Below, one piece after another: positions 48,201 to 55,300 of a DNA stretch of 64,000 nt; position 1 is the stretch's first letter, and the number at the start of each line of letters is the position of its first letter. The stretch comes from Fragum whitleyi (taxonomy: Eukaryota; Mollusca; Bivalvia; Cardiida; Cardiidae), in NCBI GenBank assembly GCA_948146395.1, contig OX411556.1:4997083-5061082 (forward strand). Direction: 5' to 3'. The notes below the pieces were generated by a model. It made no database searches. It had not been told where the DNA came from and was given only the letters and a program-made list of their open reading frames with translations. A program made the position numbers and the translations under genes.

Positions 48201-51200
48201 TTAGAATGCAGGCAGTCCCAATTCACTCTGTATTGATATTTATTAAAGTTAAAGAAATTCTTGCTATGTCAATAGTCTTAAATGATTTAATGTGAAATTC
48301 AATGTTTTACAGAAAGAATCATTCCCACAACGATATGTTGAGCGACTTTTTGGTAAAAATGTAACAGTAGACGAGGCAATGGAAGCTTTAGATGAGGACT
48401 CAGATGGAGAAGTTAGTTTGTTTGTATGATTATGGTTTAACGCCGCCTTAAACAATCTTTTAGTGATGCCGTGGCTGCTGTACATACATATAGCTTCAAC
48501 AAATAATTCCTTGTACACGCCATACCATTAAAACCGCTACATATTTTTCTTGATTTGATTTGAATTGGGGTTTTACGTCGCTTTCAACAATCTCTCAGTT
48601 ATATCGCGACGACTGGAGCACCTAACGATGAATTCGTGGTATTTCTCACACCAGTACTACCACCAAATCCCTTTCCTAGCCTCCAGTTGCTATTCCACAT
48701 AGGTTTACGATTATCTACCCATTGGTGGAAGACAAATGTCGGAAAGGATAAGTGCCGCGGCCGGGGATCGAACCCGTGCGAATGTAGACCTCTGGATTAG
48801 AAGTCCGGCGCGCTACCAACTGCGCTATTGCCGCAGCTATATTTTTCTTGTCTCCAGCTGCTATTCCTCATGGGTCTGTGATTATCACCCTATAAGTGGG
48901 GAACAAATGAATAGGTTGAGTGCAGCCATCGGGGGTCGCAAGTAGCGATTTATAGTTAAGACCATCTTGAAACTGACAAGTTGAATGATACGGATTACGG
49001 ATTGAATTACGGATTGAATTGAACCGTGGCGACGAGTGCTTTTTGAATGAAATTAAAAGAAGGTTATACAATATCTCTAATTTTGTTCAAGATAAACAAA
49101 ATTTGTTATTGTATGACCTTCTTTTAAGAAAATGACATATAAGTTTCTCTAAATTGATTTCTATGTCTCCACGAACCTATCAGATGCTGAAATTTAGTAA
49201 ATCCAACAAATTCTAGAATTTTTTCCTAGTGAGTTTTGTTTAGAATATTGTTTTTGGTCTTACTGTCTTTCTAGTTAATTTGGATCTTTTTTGAATAGTT
49301 TGATGGGCTGTTTTAGGTGAATGAGTGCTGAGTGATTGAGTGGGTGTTTTGAAAGGTTTTTAGCTGCATGAAAGACAATATAACGAATATATTTCGTATT
49401 TGAGATTTTAAAGTAAAGATAGCAAGAGAATATTACTTATTGGTAATTATAGTGCGATTAAGAAGTGATTTTGTTTCAGAACGGTTACCAAGATCAGAGT
49501 ACCAGCAATCATTTCCGAAAGTTTTGAGACTGTTTACATTTTCATCTTTTAACTATACAAATATCCGTGTGTAACAACTCATATGATATTTTTTATGATA
49601 TCACATGGTTATTTTTACAAACTTGCATTTCTGGTAGAAACATCGACAAAAACAAGACAAAGAAAGGTTAAAAGATGAATACGTACTTAGTGTATTGTAT
49701 GAAAAATATCTAACGAGGTTGTGGGAATTGATATTGATCTCGGCGGAGCCTCGTAAATTATTAATTCTCCAACCCTCTTTAGATATTTTTTTCATACATA
49801 ACACTAAGTACGTATTATTTATGTACAACTCAATGTTTAGGTCAGGAGACAATTCGAAGTAACGCTTTTATTAAAGTGTCAAAGGTTGTGAAAGGTCGTA
49901 TCACGATAGCTGTACATAATACAAGAAAAGCTTCGAGGGTAGTTGGCAAAAGCATGTTTTCGCCAAACATGGCCATTCAGACACGGAAAAGATGCGTATT
50001 TTTTCAAATCGATCCTACCTCCTTCGTTTTACATATTTTTGTTATTTATTTGCAAGATATTTGGCAACAATACGATCAACGACAACGGCAACGAGAAAAC
50101 TAAATTTCAAATAGAGACATTTATGGTTTTGCATTGTGAGCTAACTAAGCTTTGTTTAAAGACGTAACTGACTATAGAAGAAATTATTTTCCTTTGTTAA
50201 AGATGGACAAGTAAGTTTGGTATCCATTTACTTTTAATGAAACAGAAAATGAATGATTTCGATGTTTGAGTTATTGGCAAAGCACGCGATCGGTATGCGA
50301 ACCGGCCTGGACCACAAGAATTACATGAGACACAACTTCAAACCGACGGGTTTCTAGAAACGTATGATTTCTGATATGTAGTACGAACGTGGTCCTGCCT
50401 TCAATACGATAAAACATTCGTGAACGTTTAGAAAATTGTACACCGCGATGTCAGGAAATATACATTAATAGCAGTATACCATTGTAGTTATTCGTGAATG
50501 GTATTTCTGAATTCATTGCTAGTTGGTTGTTTTATTTCAGGTATATTTTCACGAGCTAGTCCACTTCATAGAACGCACAGGCGTATCGTTACAATCACGA
50601 TTCCTTCATTATCATAGAAAAGAAATTAAAGGCGTAGTGTCGTTCTTCGAGACCCTGCAGATGGCTCTCTTAACGAATATCAAGAGGATAAGCGTGGAGG
50701 TAAGGTGTCTTCGTTTTTTAACGTAGTGGACCCGTGATAGTTCTGCAATTTCTCAGAAGTAATGAACTTTGACCGTGTTAACCGAGGTTTCCTAATGATT
50801 TTCATTAGGAAACTTCGGTCAACATTGTGAAAGATCATGCGTTCCGAAATGTTGTGGAACTATGACGGGTCTACTACCTTAAGGAAGCAATGGACAAATT
50901 AGGTGTTTTTTCCACCAAGAGAAATTTTCTTCTTCTCCACATATGTTGTAGATTAACATTGTGTAGACATATCAAAATTGGGAGGCCACTTTATCGAGCT
51001 TGTTGTAATGCTAGAGTTATCTACCCTTAGATAGTACTGGCCACTTTTTCAGTAAAACGTTTATATCCCCTTTAGGTCTAGTATAAACTCAGTATCAGCT
51101 GATAACAATTAAACGCATATATGTCTAAATACCTTATACATATTCACAATGGCTGTTGCCAAAAAGAATTTCTCTTTGATAAATAACATAAATAGCAAAT

Positions 51201-51678
51201 TTTGCCTTCAAAAGTTGAAAAAAAAAATTAAAGGGGCAAAAATGCAACAAAAATCCGATTTTTTTCCATTTTTTTTTAATATCCTATTCATTTTCTTTTA
51301 TGTTCTTTTATGATATGTTTAATAACAACATTTTTCCTTTATGTGATAAAAAAACACAGTATATCTTTCCATGCAAATAAGAAAGTTTTTGGTAATTTTA
51401 TATTGATCCTTCCTTATTGAAAAGGATTTTTAACGTAAATATATTGTTAAAATCGATCGACCAGTCAATAAATTGGTATGAAGTTTATAAAGTTACTGGG
51501 CTATGAAATCTATCTATCATTAATTACCTTTATTTCCTTCAGCAGAATCCTACAAAACCCGGTCTATTTGAATAACGCGCAAAACATCCGTAAAATAAAC
51601 ATATACCGACTTCCTGTTGATAGATTCCGGAAGCCGATGTCCATTGCTACCTTAAGAGCTATAGAGGTTATTTGTTAA
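35826..51678 (+). CDS. Patatin-like phospholipase with two EF-hand loops, 13 exons (gene span)
   Basis: Thirteen exons on the + strand join in phase into about 553 residues. The predicted role is a serine acyl hydrolase acting on phospholipid or acylglycerol through a Ser-Asp dyad. Visible in the sequence are the oxyanion loop GGGSKG (residues 110-115), the nucleophile elbow GASAG (139-143, Ser141) and YVDGG (280-284, Asp282), followed by NYPI, as in patatins. Residues 340 to about 480 form a charged, helical insertion with EF-hand loops at 404-415 and 449-460. The C-terminal part resembles the last helix and strand of bacterial patatins, which is recall and not an alignment. The start ATG has a good context (ATCATGG) and no signal peptide follows; Gly2 could allow N-myristoylation, but position 6 is Gln, so this is weak. 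Every intron but the last is GT/AG with unambiguous phase. The last junction is unclear (see exon 13). The catalytic family call is firm; the substrate is unknown. Confidence 0.88.
36039..36742 (-). mobile_element. MITE-A in intron 1, split by MITE-B
   Basis: The left end CAGTTTGTTACATCGTGAAA lies only 44 bp after the exon 1 donor. It resumes at 36311 with TTTGGAATGCAATTGAAT and ends near CACGATATTATTAGTTG. Confidence 0.75.
36074..36310. mobile_element. MITE-B, nested in MITE-A
   Basis: Ends ATATGAGCC and GGCTCATAT, then GATTTCCAACAATTT / AAATTGTTGGAAATGTC inside. A central CTGTGCATCAGCACAG palindrome is present. Confidence 0.8.
36878..37013. mobile_element. MITE-F, diverged, in intron 1
   Basis: The central arms ACCCCGCTTTGC and GCAAAGCGGGGT are intact. 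The outer arms (TGACAAATGGTGC, TGCACTGTATTGTCA) pair imperfectly. Confidence 0.75.
37532..37731 (+). CDS. Exon 2: oxyanion loop GGGSKG
   Basis: Acceptor tttttag, donor gtatgt, ending in phase 0. It carries residues 57-123, including FENLVFEGGGSKGVAYCGA, the first beta strand and glycine-rich oxyanion loop of the patatin fold. An ATG inside the exon (37582) is not needed because the frame is open through the acceptor. Confidence 0.93.
37774..38254. mobile_element. MITE-B split by MITE-C, in intron 2
   Basis: Ends ATATGAGTCTGTGAGTGACA and CTCACGCACAGGCTCATAT. It begins 43 bp after the exon 2 donor. Confidence 0.75.
37866..38106. mobile_element. MITE-C, nested
   Basis: The ends CTGTTTTACTAAACATCTTA and CGTAGTTTAGTAAAACAG pair. 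The centre has ATCTCATTGAAATCGTCTT and AAGACGATTTCAATGAGAT, a perfect 19-bp pair with a 4-base loop. Confidence 0.8.
38255..38847. other. Remainder of intron 2
   Basis: A C-rich stretch near 38346-38358. No element is recognised. Confidence 0.35.
38848..38995 (+). CDS. Exon 3: nucleophile elbow GASAG
   Basis: Acceptor attttag, donor gtaatg, ending with one spare base. It encodes ALEELGIMPNIKRFAGASAG and the following helix. GASAG is the GxSxG elbow, with Ser141 the predicted nucleophile. Spacing of 26 residues from the glycine loop is normal for the family. Confidence 0.94.
39205..39233. repeat. ATT trinucleotide repeat in intron 3
   Basis: About nine ATT units. Confidence 0.9.
39442..39578 (+). 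CDS. Exon 4 of patatin/EF-hand gene
   Basis: Acceptor tttatttcag, donor gtgggt, ending in phase 0. The junction makes Asp, then HSCGLFSLLPNLVRGYGWNPG and a helix ending DITFKE. This matches the segment after the elbow helix, where patatins have a G-x-Y-x-G-x-x region leading to a T(F)xE motif. Confidence 0.9.
40175..40310 (+). CDS. Exon 5 of patatin/EF-hand gene
   Basis: Acceptor ttctag, donor gtatga, ending with one spare base. It encodes VYETLGREICIVITNLNMMN, then EYFHP and PLRMAVRMSISIPG. This is the strand-turn-helix with the conserved (A)xR(A)S(x)SIP pattern that precedes the catalytic Asp strand in patatins. Confidence 0.93.
40455..40560. mobile_element. MITE-D, left half, in intron 5
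   Basis: It has AATACGTACTAAGTGTTTTG and ATCTAACGAGGTTGGGGGTA. It stops inside the loop region (GTCGAGGCTCTG). Confidence 0.65.
41010..41105 (+). CDS. Exon 6: catalytic Asp motif YVDGG
   Basis: Acceptor ttttcatag, donor gtaaga, ending with one spare base. It encodes LFKATTFEQNGQENTYVDGG followed by LLCNYPINCFD. The D in DGG (Asp282) is the second dyad residue and NYPI is the usual following motif. The intron after it is the longest (2,978 bp) and holds the LTR-element fragment. Confidence 0.95.
41263..41287. mobile_element. MITE-H end, in intron 6
   Basis: CTCAGCAAAAATGAAAACTT after TATA matches the end type of the element at 60338. No partner end was found, so this is a fragment. Confidence 0.5.
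41288..42265. other. Intron 6 sequence before the LTR element
   Basis: AT-rich. The region 41960-42060 (CTACCGGCGAAGGTAAAGGG...) looks repeat-derived but cannot be named. Confidence 0.35.
42287..43096 (+). pseudogene. Broken Ty3/gypsy-type protease with a C2H2 finger
   Basis: A 269-codon open frame with no ATG at its start; the frame runs a little further up to about 42266. The N-terminal part is a retropepsin remnant: SHRV after the active-site region, then DGILGLDFM (58-66), the typical flap-to-C-terminal motif. The catalytic D-T/S-G is not present, so the 5' part is lost. After a basic linker comes a C2H2 zinc finger (C147, C150, H163, H168; spacing C-2-C-12-H-4-H) and a polar tail. The stop is 70 bp before the LTR. 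No reverse transcriptase, RNase H or integrase is present. It lies in intron 6 in the same orientation as the host gene. Confidence 0.75.
43167..43908 (+). mobile_element. 3' LTR of a gypsy-like retrotransposon (742 bp)
   Basis: It starts TGTAACG and ends CGTTACA, a perfect 7-bp terminal inverted repeat with TG...CA ends. It follows the protease/finger frame by 70 bp, where a purine-rich GGAGGCGTGGG stretch fits a polypurine tract. It contains a TATA box. No matching 5' LTR is in the window, so the element is 5'-truncated and no target duplication can be shown. Confidence 0.8.
43316..43323 (+). promoter_or_regulatory. TATA box in the LTR
   Basis: TATAAAAG lies in a GC-richer part of the LTR, about 150 bp from its start, and is the likely LTR core promoter. 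It points in the same direction as the host gene. Confidence 0.5.
44084..44214 (+). CDS. Exon 7 of patatin/EF-hand gene
   Basis: Acceptor gaatag, donor gtatgt, ending in phase 0. It encodes WWLSLKMEDSFLNRLQPL through FGTYNDKTLGFSL. The NDKTLGFSL strand corresponds to the N-x-x-T-L-G-hydrophobic strand that closes the catalytic core of bacterial patatins. Confidence 0.9.
44403..44740. mobile_element. MITE-D, intact palindrome, in intron 7
   Basis: The arms TGTATTGTATGAAAAAAATA and TATTTTTTCTCATACAATAC pair. The right end is AAGTACGTATTATATA, and the left flank shares ACATCGACAAAAACAAGAC with other copies. Confidence 0.8.
44872..44963 (+). CDS. Exon 8 of patatin/EF-hand gene (start of insertion)
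   Basis: Acceptor atttcttacag, donor gtaagg, ending with two spare bases that make Ala with the next exon. It encodes YADNERDILRDILEKRVGVY followed by LPEYPKTKLA, a charged helical segment with no recognised domain. It opens the insertion between the lipase core and the EF-hands. Confidence 0.82.
45186..45300. mobile_element. MITE-C left end, in intron 8
   Basis: GGGCCCGTTTTACTAAACTT followed by a MITE-C-like interior (AAATCGTAACTGG). A T and G run follows and no right end is seen. Confidence 0.55.
45551..45635 (+). CDS. Exon 9 of patatin/EF-hand gene
   Basis: Acceptor ttctatcaag, donor gtcagt, ending in phase 0. It encodes a lysine-rich helix (DKIKKKKLQEKVKSEHAR) running into ILHAVSAFLK, which forms the entering helix of the first EF-hand. 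Confidence 0.82.
45640..46340. other. Intron 9, left part
   Basis: AT-rich, no element recognised. Confidence 0.35.
46345..46600 (-). mobile_element. SINE-1, complete but diverged, in intron 9
   Basis: The B box CCCGGGTTCGATCCCC and A-box region are on the reverse strand. The body has GGTGCTCCAGTCGCAGCGA. Confidence 0.8.
46649..47133 (-). mobile_element. MITE-A in intron 9, abutting exon 10 (485 bp)
   Basis: TA at 46647-46648 and 47134-47135. It starts CAGTTAAAAACACCGTGAAA and has a long T run at about 46939-46971. Only 14 bp separate its right TA from exon 10. Confidence 0.85.
47121..47127 (+). promoter_or_regulatory. Candidate branch point TACTAAC inside a MITE-A end
   Basis: TACTAAC is the optimal branch-point consensus. 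Its branch A (47126) lies 23 nt before the last base of the intron (47149). The motif is part of the right terminal repeat of the MITE-A copy at 46649-47133. No other close match lies between this element and exon 10. Confidence 0.5.
47150..47221 (+). CDS. Exon 10: first EF-hand loop
   Basis: A 72-bp, phase 0-0 exon with acceptor ctcatacag and donor gtaaga. It encodes VLKKHNADNDDKINKDELTN plus ALND. Residues 404-415 fit an EF-hand loop: N1, D3, D5, K7, I8, E12. Position 6 is D instead of the usual G. The exon lies only 14 bp past a MITE-A target site, so its branch point probably sits in the element. Confidence 0.85.
47480..47700 (-). mobile_element. SINE-1, degraded, in intron 10
   Basis: It keeps GGTGGCTGGAGCATCTACGG, GGTATTTCTCCCACCA and GGTGATCGAACCC. 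The head is scrambled. Confidence 0.65.
48055..48183. mobile_element. MITE-G in intron 10
   Basis: Ends ACCCGTAATAGTTCCGAAAC and CAAAACTATTACGGGT. The centre is TTTCCTAATGAAAATCATTG. Confidence 0.8.
48313..48411 (+). CDS. Exon 11: first half of second EF-hand loop
   Basis: Acceptor gttttacag, 99 bp, phase 0-0. It encodes KESFPQRYVERLFGKNVTVD followed by EAMEALDEDSDGE. The donor gttagt was chosen over gtatga 12 bp later because joining GE to VYFHE gives a perfect loop (D1 D3 D5 G6 V8 E12), whereas the later donor puts Val at position 12. Confidence 0.87.
48430..48520 (-). mobile_element. SINE-1 fragment in intron 11
   Basis: GTTTAACGCCGCCTTAAACA ATCTTTTAG matches the tail of SINE-1 on the reverse strand. 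The rest is lost. Confidence 0.55.
48571..48834 (-). mobile_element. SINE-1, complete, in intron 11
   Basis: The reverse strand head is GCGGCAATAGCGCAGTTGGT with a B box CGGGTTCGATCCCCGGCC. It has a 10-base insertion (tcgcacgggt region) relative to the copy at 6109. Confidence 0.85.
48845..48950 (-). mobile_element. SINE-1 fragment in intron 11
   Basis: CTCCAGCTGCTATTCCTCAT GGGTCTGTGATTATC is the middle of SINE-1. It sits directly beside the complete copy. Confidence 0.6.
48953..49385 (-). mobile_element. MITE-A, degraded, in intron 11
   Basis: AGTTAAGACCATCTTGAAAC at the left; the inner palindrome AATTTTGTTCAAGATAAACAAAATT; ACGGATTGAATT is tandemly repeated near 49000. The right end is poor. 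Confidence 0.65.
49550..49850. mobile_element. MITE-D in intron 11
   Basis: AATACGTACTTAGTGTATTG and CACTAAGTACGTATT are inverted. The arms ATCTAACGAGGTTGTGGGAA and TTCTCCAACCCTCTTTAGAT also pair. Confidence 0.82.
49851..50540. other. End of intron 11
   Basis: No element recognised. A weak echo of MITE-F lies at about 50420-50445 (AGAAAATTGTACACCGC). Confidence 0.35.
50541..50699 (+). CDS. Exon 12: second half of EF-hand 2 and C-terminal helix
   Basis: Acceptor tttatttcag, starting in phase 0. VYFHE completes the second EF-hand loop and LVHFIERTGVS its exiting helix. FFETLQMALLTNIKRISVE then resembles the penultimate helix of the patatin fold. Donor gtaagg at 50700 is strong, and a second donor gtgtct lies 5 bp further on (see exon 13). 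Confidence 0.87.
50726..50881. mobile_element. MITE-G in intron 12, with extended palindrome
   Basis: CGAGGTTTCCTAATGATTTT and CATTAGGAAACTTCGG are inverted at the centre, and GACCCGTGATAGTTC / GAACTATGACGGGTC at the ends. This copy is the most symmetric of the three. Confidence 0.82.
50882..51540. other. End of intron 12
   Basis: AT-rich. A candidate polypyrimidine tract precedes the acceptor (ACCTTTATTTCCTTCAG). Confidence 0.35.
51546..51678 (+). CDS. Exon 13, probable last coding exon (junction uncertain)
   Basis: Acceptor ttccttcagcag is a tandem NAGNAG site. The frame reading NPVYLNNAQNIRKINIYRLP, then VDRFRKPMSIATLRAIE, resembles the terminal strand of patatins and stops at TAA 51676-51678. 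Reaching it needs exon 12 to use the donor at 50705 rather than the stronger one at 50700. With the strong donor the protein would instead end after QNPTKPGLFE. A weak donor (gag/gttatt) near the end leaves open a further exon. Confidence 0.6.
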
Positions 51679-51681
51679 TTT

Positions 51682-51788
51682 CATGTAGGCATGAAACTAA
51701 AAGCTTATCACACTGTATGAATCCGCTTCATCCGCGAAGCGGATTCCTACATGATGTTATCAGTTTGTTTTAGTTTCATACCTCCATG
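51682..51788. repeat. Inverted repeat just after the last stop codon
   Basis: ATGAAACTAAAA and TTTTAGTTTCAT form the outer pair. GAATCCGCTTC and GAAGCGGATTC form the inner pair around a short loop. It begins within 5 bp of the TAA, so it would lie in the 3' untranslated region if exon 13 is terminal. Confidence 0.8.
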
Positions 51789-52375
51789 TACTAAACAACT
51801 CATTGCTTGATATCTTATGATCAGATATCATGAAGCAAAAGATGTTTAGATTAGAATAATTAGGCAGGATTCTTATGGGACTATTTTCTTGTAGAATATT
51901 ACAAATAGCTTCCGACTCATAATTATTTATTTGTTTCATATGTATCGTTTTTCTTGAATAAGGCAATTTCGAAATAACGAGTGTGTTTAATTGCATAATT
52001 GCCTACATAGAGAAATAGATTTTTTTCGGCTTATCAAAATACTCCAAGTTGGTGGAATCATCTACAATTAAATCAGAACTCAATTAATATATTTTGTTAG
52101 ATGAATATTCATAAATGAAAATTCACACGCTGTTTCTCATTCTAAGATGGTTAACTTAATATAAAGTATCACTTCCTGGCAACCTGTCAATCTTTTTTGG
52201 GCAATGGATAAAACTTTGCTTATGCTAATGTTGATATTTAAAAAAAAACGAGTGGTATACTTCCATATACTGAGAAAGATTCTATGACGAAAATACGCCG
52301 AAACCAACGTCATTTTTACATCCTATGCTTTATGTACCCGAGCTATTTATGTGTGTGAAGCTGGCACTTCAATCG
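51789..52375. other. Between the gene and the satellite
   Basis: No AATAAA was seen. ATTAAA at about 52067 is a weak polyadenylation candidate. No coding frame. Confidence 0.4.
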
Positions 52376-55300
52376 TCAATCGACATTCAGGTCCACATTG
52401 AATGTAGAGCTGAAGAGACCACACCATCTCTACATTCGCAGAACAAAAAGTAGACTTAAGAAAGTCTCTTTGAGCACTTCCATCGACATTCAGGTCTACA
52501 TTCAAATTTTCCAATGTAGAGCTACGCAATCGACATTCAGGTCCACATTCAATTTTCTAAATGTAGAGCTACACAATCGACATTCATGTCTACATTCAAA
52601 CTTTTTTAAATGTAGAGCTATTCAGTCGACATTCAGATCTAGCCTACATTCAAACTTTATCAATGTAGAGCTATTCAATCGATATTCAGGTCGACGTTCA
52701 AACTTTTTCAATGTAGAGCTCTTCCATCGACATTCAGTTCTACATTTATACTTTTTCAATGTAGAGCTATTCAATCGACATTCAGGTCTACATTCAAACT
52801 TTTTTGAATGAAGAACTATTCATTCGATATTCAGGTCTACATTCAAACTTTTTCAATGAAGAGCTATTCAATCGTCTTTCAGGTCTACATTCAAACTTTA
52901 TCAATGTTGACATATACAATCGATATTCAGATCTTCATTCAATTTTCTCAATGTAGAGCTACGCAATCGACATTCAGGTCTACATTCAAACTTTTTCAAT
53001 GTAGAGCTATTCAATCGACATTCAAGTCATCATTCAAACTTTTTCAATGTAGAGCTATTCCATCGACATTCAGGTCTACATTCAATTATTTCAATGTAGA
53101 GCTAATCCATCGACATTCAGGTCTACATTCAATTTTTTCAATATAGAGCTATTCCATCGACATTCAGGTCTACATTTATACTTTTTCAATGTAGAGCTAT
53201 TCAATCGACAGTTAGGTCTACATTCAATTTTCCAATGTAGAGCTACGCAATCGACATTCAGGTCTACATTCAATCTTCTCAACGTAGAGCTACACAATCG
53301 ACATTCAGGTCTACATTCAAACTTTTTTAAATGTAGAGCTATTCAGCCGACATTCAGATCTTCATTCAAACTTTTTCAATGTAGAGCTATTCCATCGACA
53401 TTCAGGTCTACATTCAATTTTCTCAATGTAGAGCTACGCAATCGACATTCAGGTCTACATTCAAACTTCTTCAATGTAGAGCTATTCAATCTACATTCAG
53501 GTCTACATTCAAATTTTTTCAATGTAGAGCTATTCCATCGACATTCAGGTCTACATTCAAACTTTTCCAATGTAGAGCTATTCAATCGTCATTCAGGTCT
53601 ACTTTCAAACTTTATCAATGTTGAACTAAACAATCGACATTCAGGTCTACATTCAATTTTCTCAATGTAGAGCTACGCAATCGGCATTCAGGTCTACATT
53701 CAAAATTTTCAATGCAGAGCTATTCAATCGACATTCAGGTCTACATTCAATCTTTTTCAATGTAGAGCTATTCAGTCGACATTCAGATCTCCATTCAAAC
53801 TTTTTCAATGTAGAGCTATTCCATCGACATTCAGGTCTACATTCAATTTTCTCAATGTAGAGCTACGCAATCGACATTCAGGTCTACATTCAAACTTCTT
53901 CAATGTAGAGCTATTCAATCTACATTCAGGTCTACATTCAAATTTTTTCAATGTAGAGCTATTCCATCGACATTCAGGTCTACATTCAAACTTTTCCAAT
54001 GTAGAGCTATTCAATCGTCATTCAGGTCTACTTTCAAACTTTATCAATGTTGAACTAAACAATCGACATTCAGGTCTACATATAATTTTCTCAATGTAGA
54101 GCTACGCAATCGGCATTCAGGTCTACATTCAAAATTTTCAATGCAGAGCTATTCAATCGACATTCAGGTCTACATTCAATCTTTTTCAATGTAGAGCTAT
54201 TCCATCGACATTCAGGTCTACATTCAATTTTTCCAATGTAGAGCTATTCCATCGACATTCAGGTCTACATTTATACTTTTTCAATGTAGAGCTATTCAAT
54301 CGACATTCAGGTCTACATTCAAATTTTCCAATGTAGAGCTACGCAATCGACATTCAGGTCTACATTCAATTTTCTCAAAGTAGAGTTACACAATCGACAT
54401 TCATGTCTACATTGAAACTTTTTTAATTGTAGAGCTATTCAAACGACATTCAGATCTACATTCAAACTTTTTCAATGTAGAGCTATTCCATCGACATTCA
54501 GGTCTTCATTCATTTTTTTCAATGTAGAGCTATTCCATCGACATTCAGGTCTACATTCAAACTTTTTTATATGTAGAGTTTATCGATATTCAGGTTAACA
54601 TTCAAACTTTATCAATGTTGGACTATACAATCGATATTCAGGTCTACATTCAAATTTCTCAATGTAGAGCTACACAATCGACATTCAGGTCTACATTCAA
54701 ATTTTCCAATGTAGAGCTACGCAATCGACATTCAGGTCTACATTCAATTTTCTCAATGTAGAGCCAATCTATCGACATTCAGGTCTACATTCAAACTTTT
54801 TTAAATGTAGAGCTTTTCAATGGACATTCAGATCTACATTCAAACTTTTTCAATGAAGAGCTATTCCATGGACATTCAGATCTACATTCAAATTTTCCAA
54901 TGTAGAGCTACGCAATCGAAATTCAGGTCTTCTTTCAATTTTCTCAATGTAGAGCTACGCAATCGAAATTCAGGTCTACATTCAAACTTTTTCAATGTAG
55001 AGCTACACAATCGACATTCAGGTCTACATTCAAATTTTCTAATGTAGAGCTACGCAATCGACATTCACTTCTACATTCAATTTTCTCAATGTAGAGCTAT
55101 TCCATCGTCATTAAGGTCTACAATCAAACTTTTAAATGTAGAGCATTTCAATGGACATTCAGGTCTACATTCAAACTTATTCAATGAAGAGCTATTCCAT
55201 GGACATTCAGGTCTACATTCATTTTTTTAAATGTAGAGCTATTCAATCGATATTCAGGTCTACATTCCAACTTTTTCAATGTAGAGCTATTCAATCGACA

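Noticed and set aside
48412..48423. Exon 11 ending at the later donor gtatga (adding VSLF)
   Set aside because: It would put Val at position 12 of the EF-hand loop. The earlier donor gttagt gives the canonical Glu there.
49489..49540. An extra exon after acceptor ttgtttcag
   Set aside because: In the required phase it stops after about 15 codons, and exons 11 and 12 already join perfectly without it.
52398..53146. Frames of 112-137 codons with a 16-residue repeat in the satellite
   Set aside because: The unit is 48 bp, so frames stay open by arithmetic. Similar frames appear on the reverse strand and indels shift them constantly.
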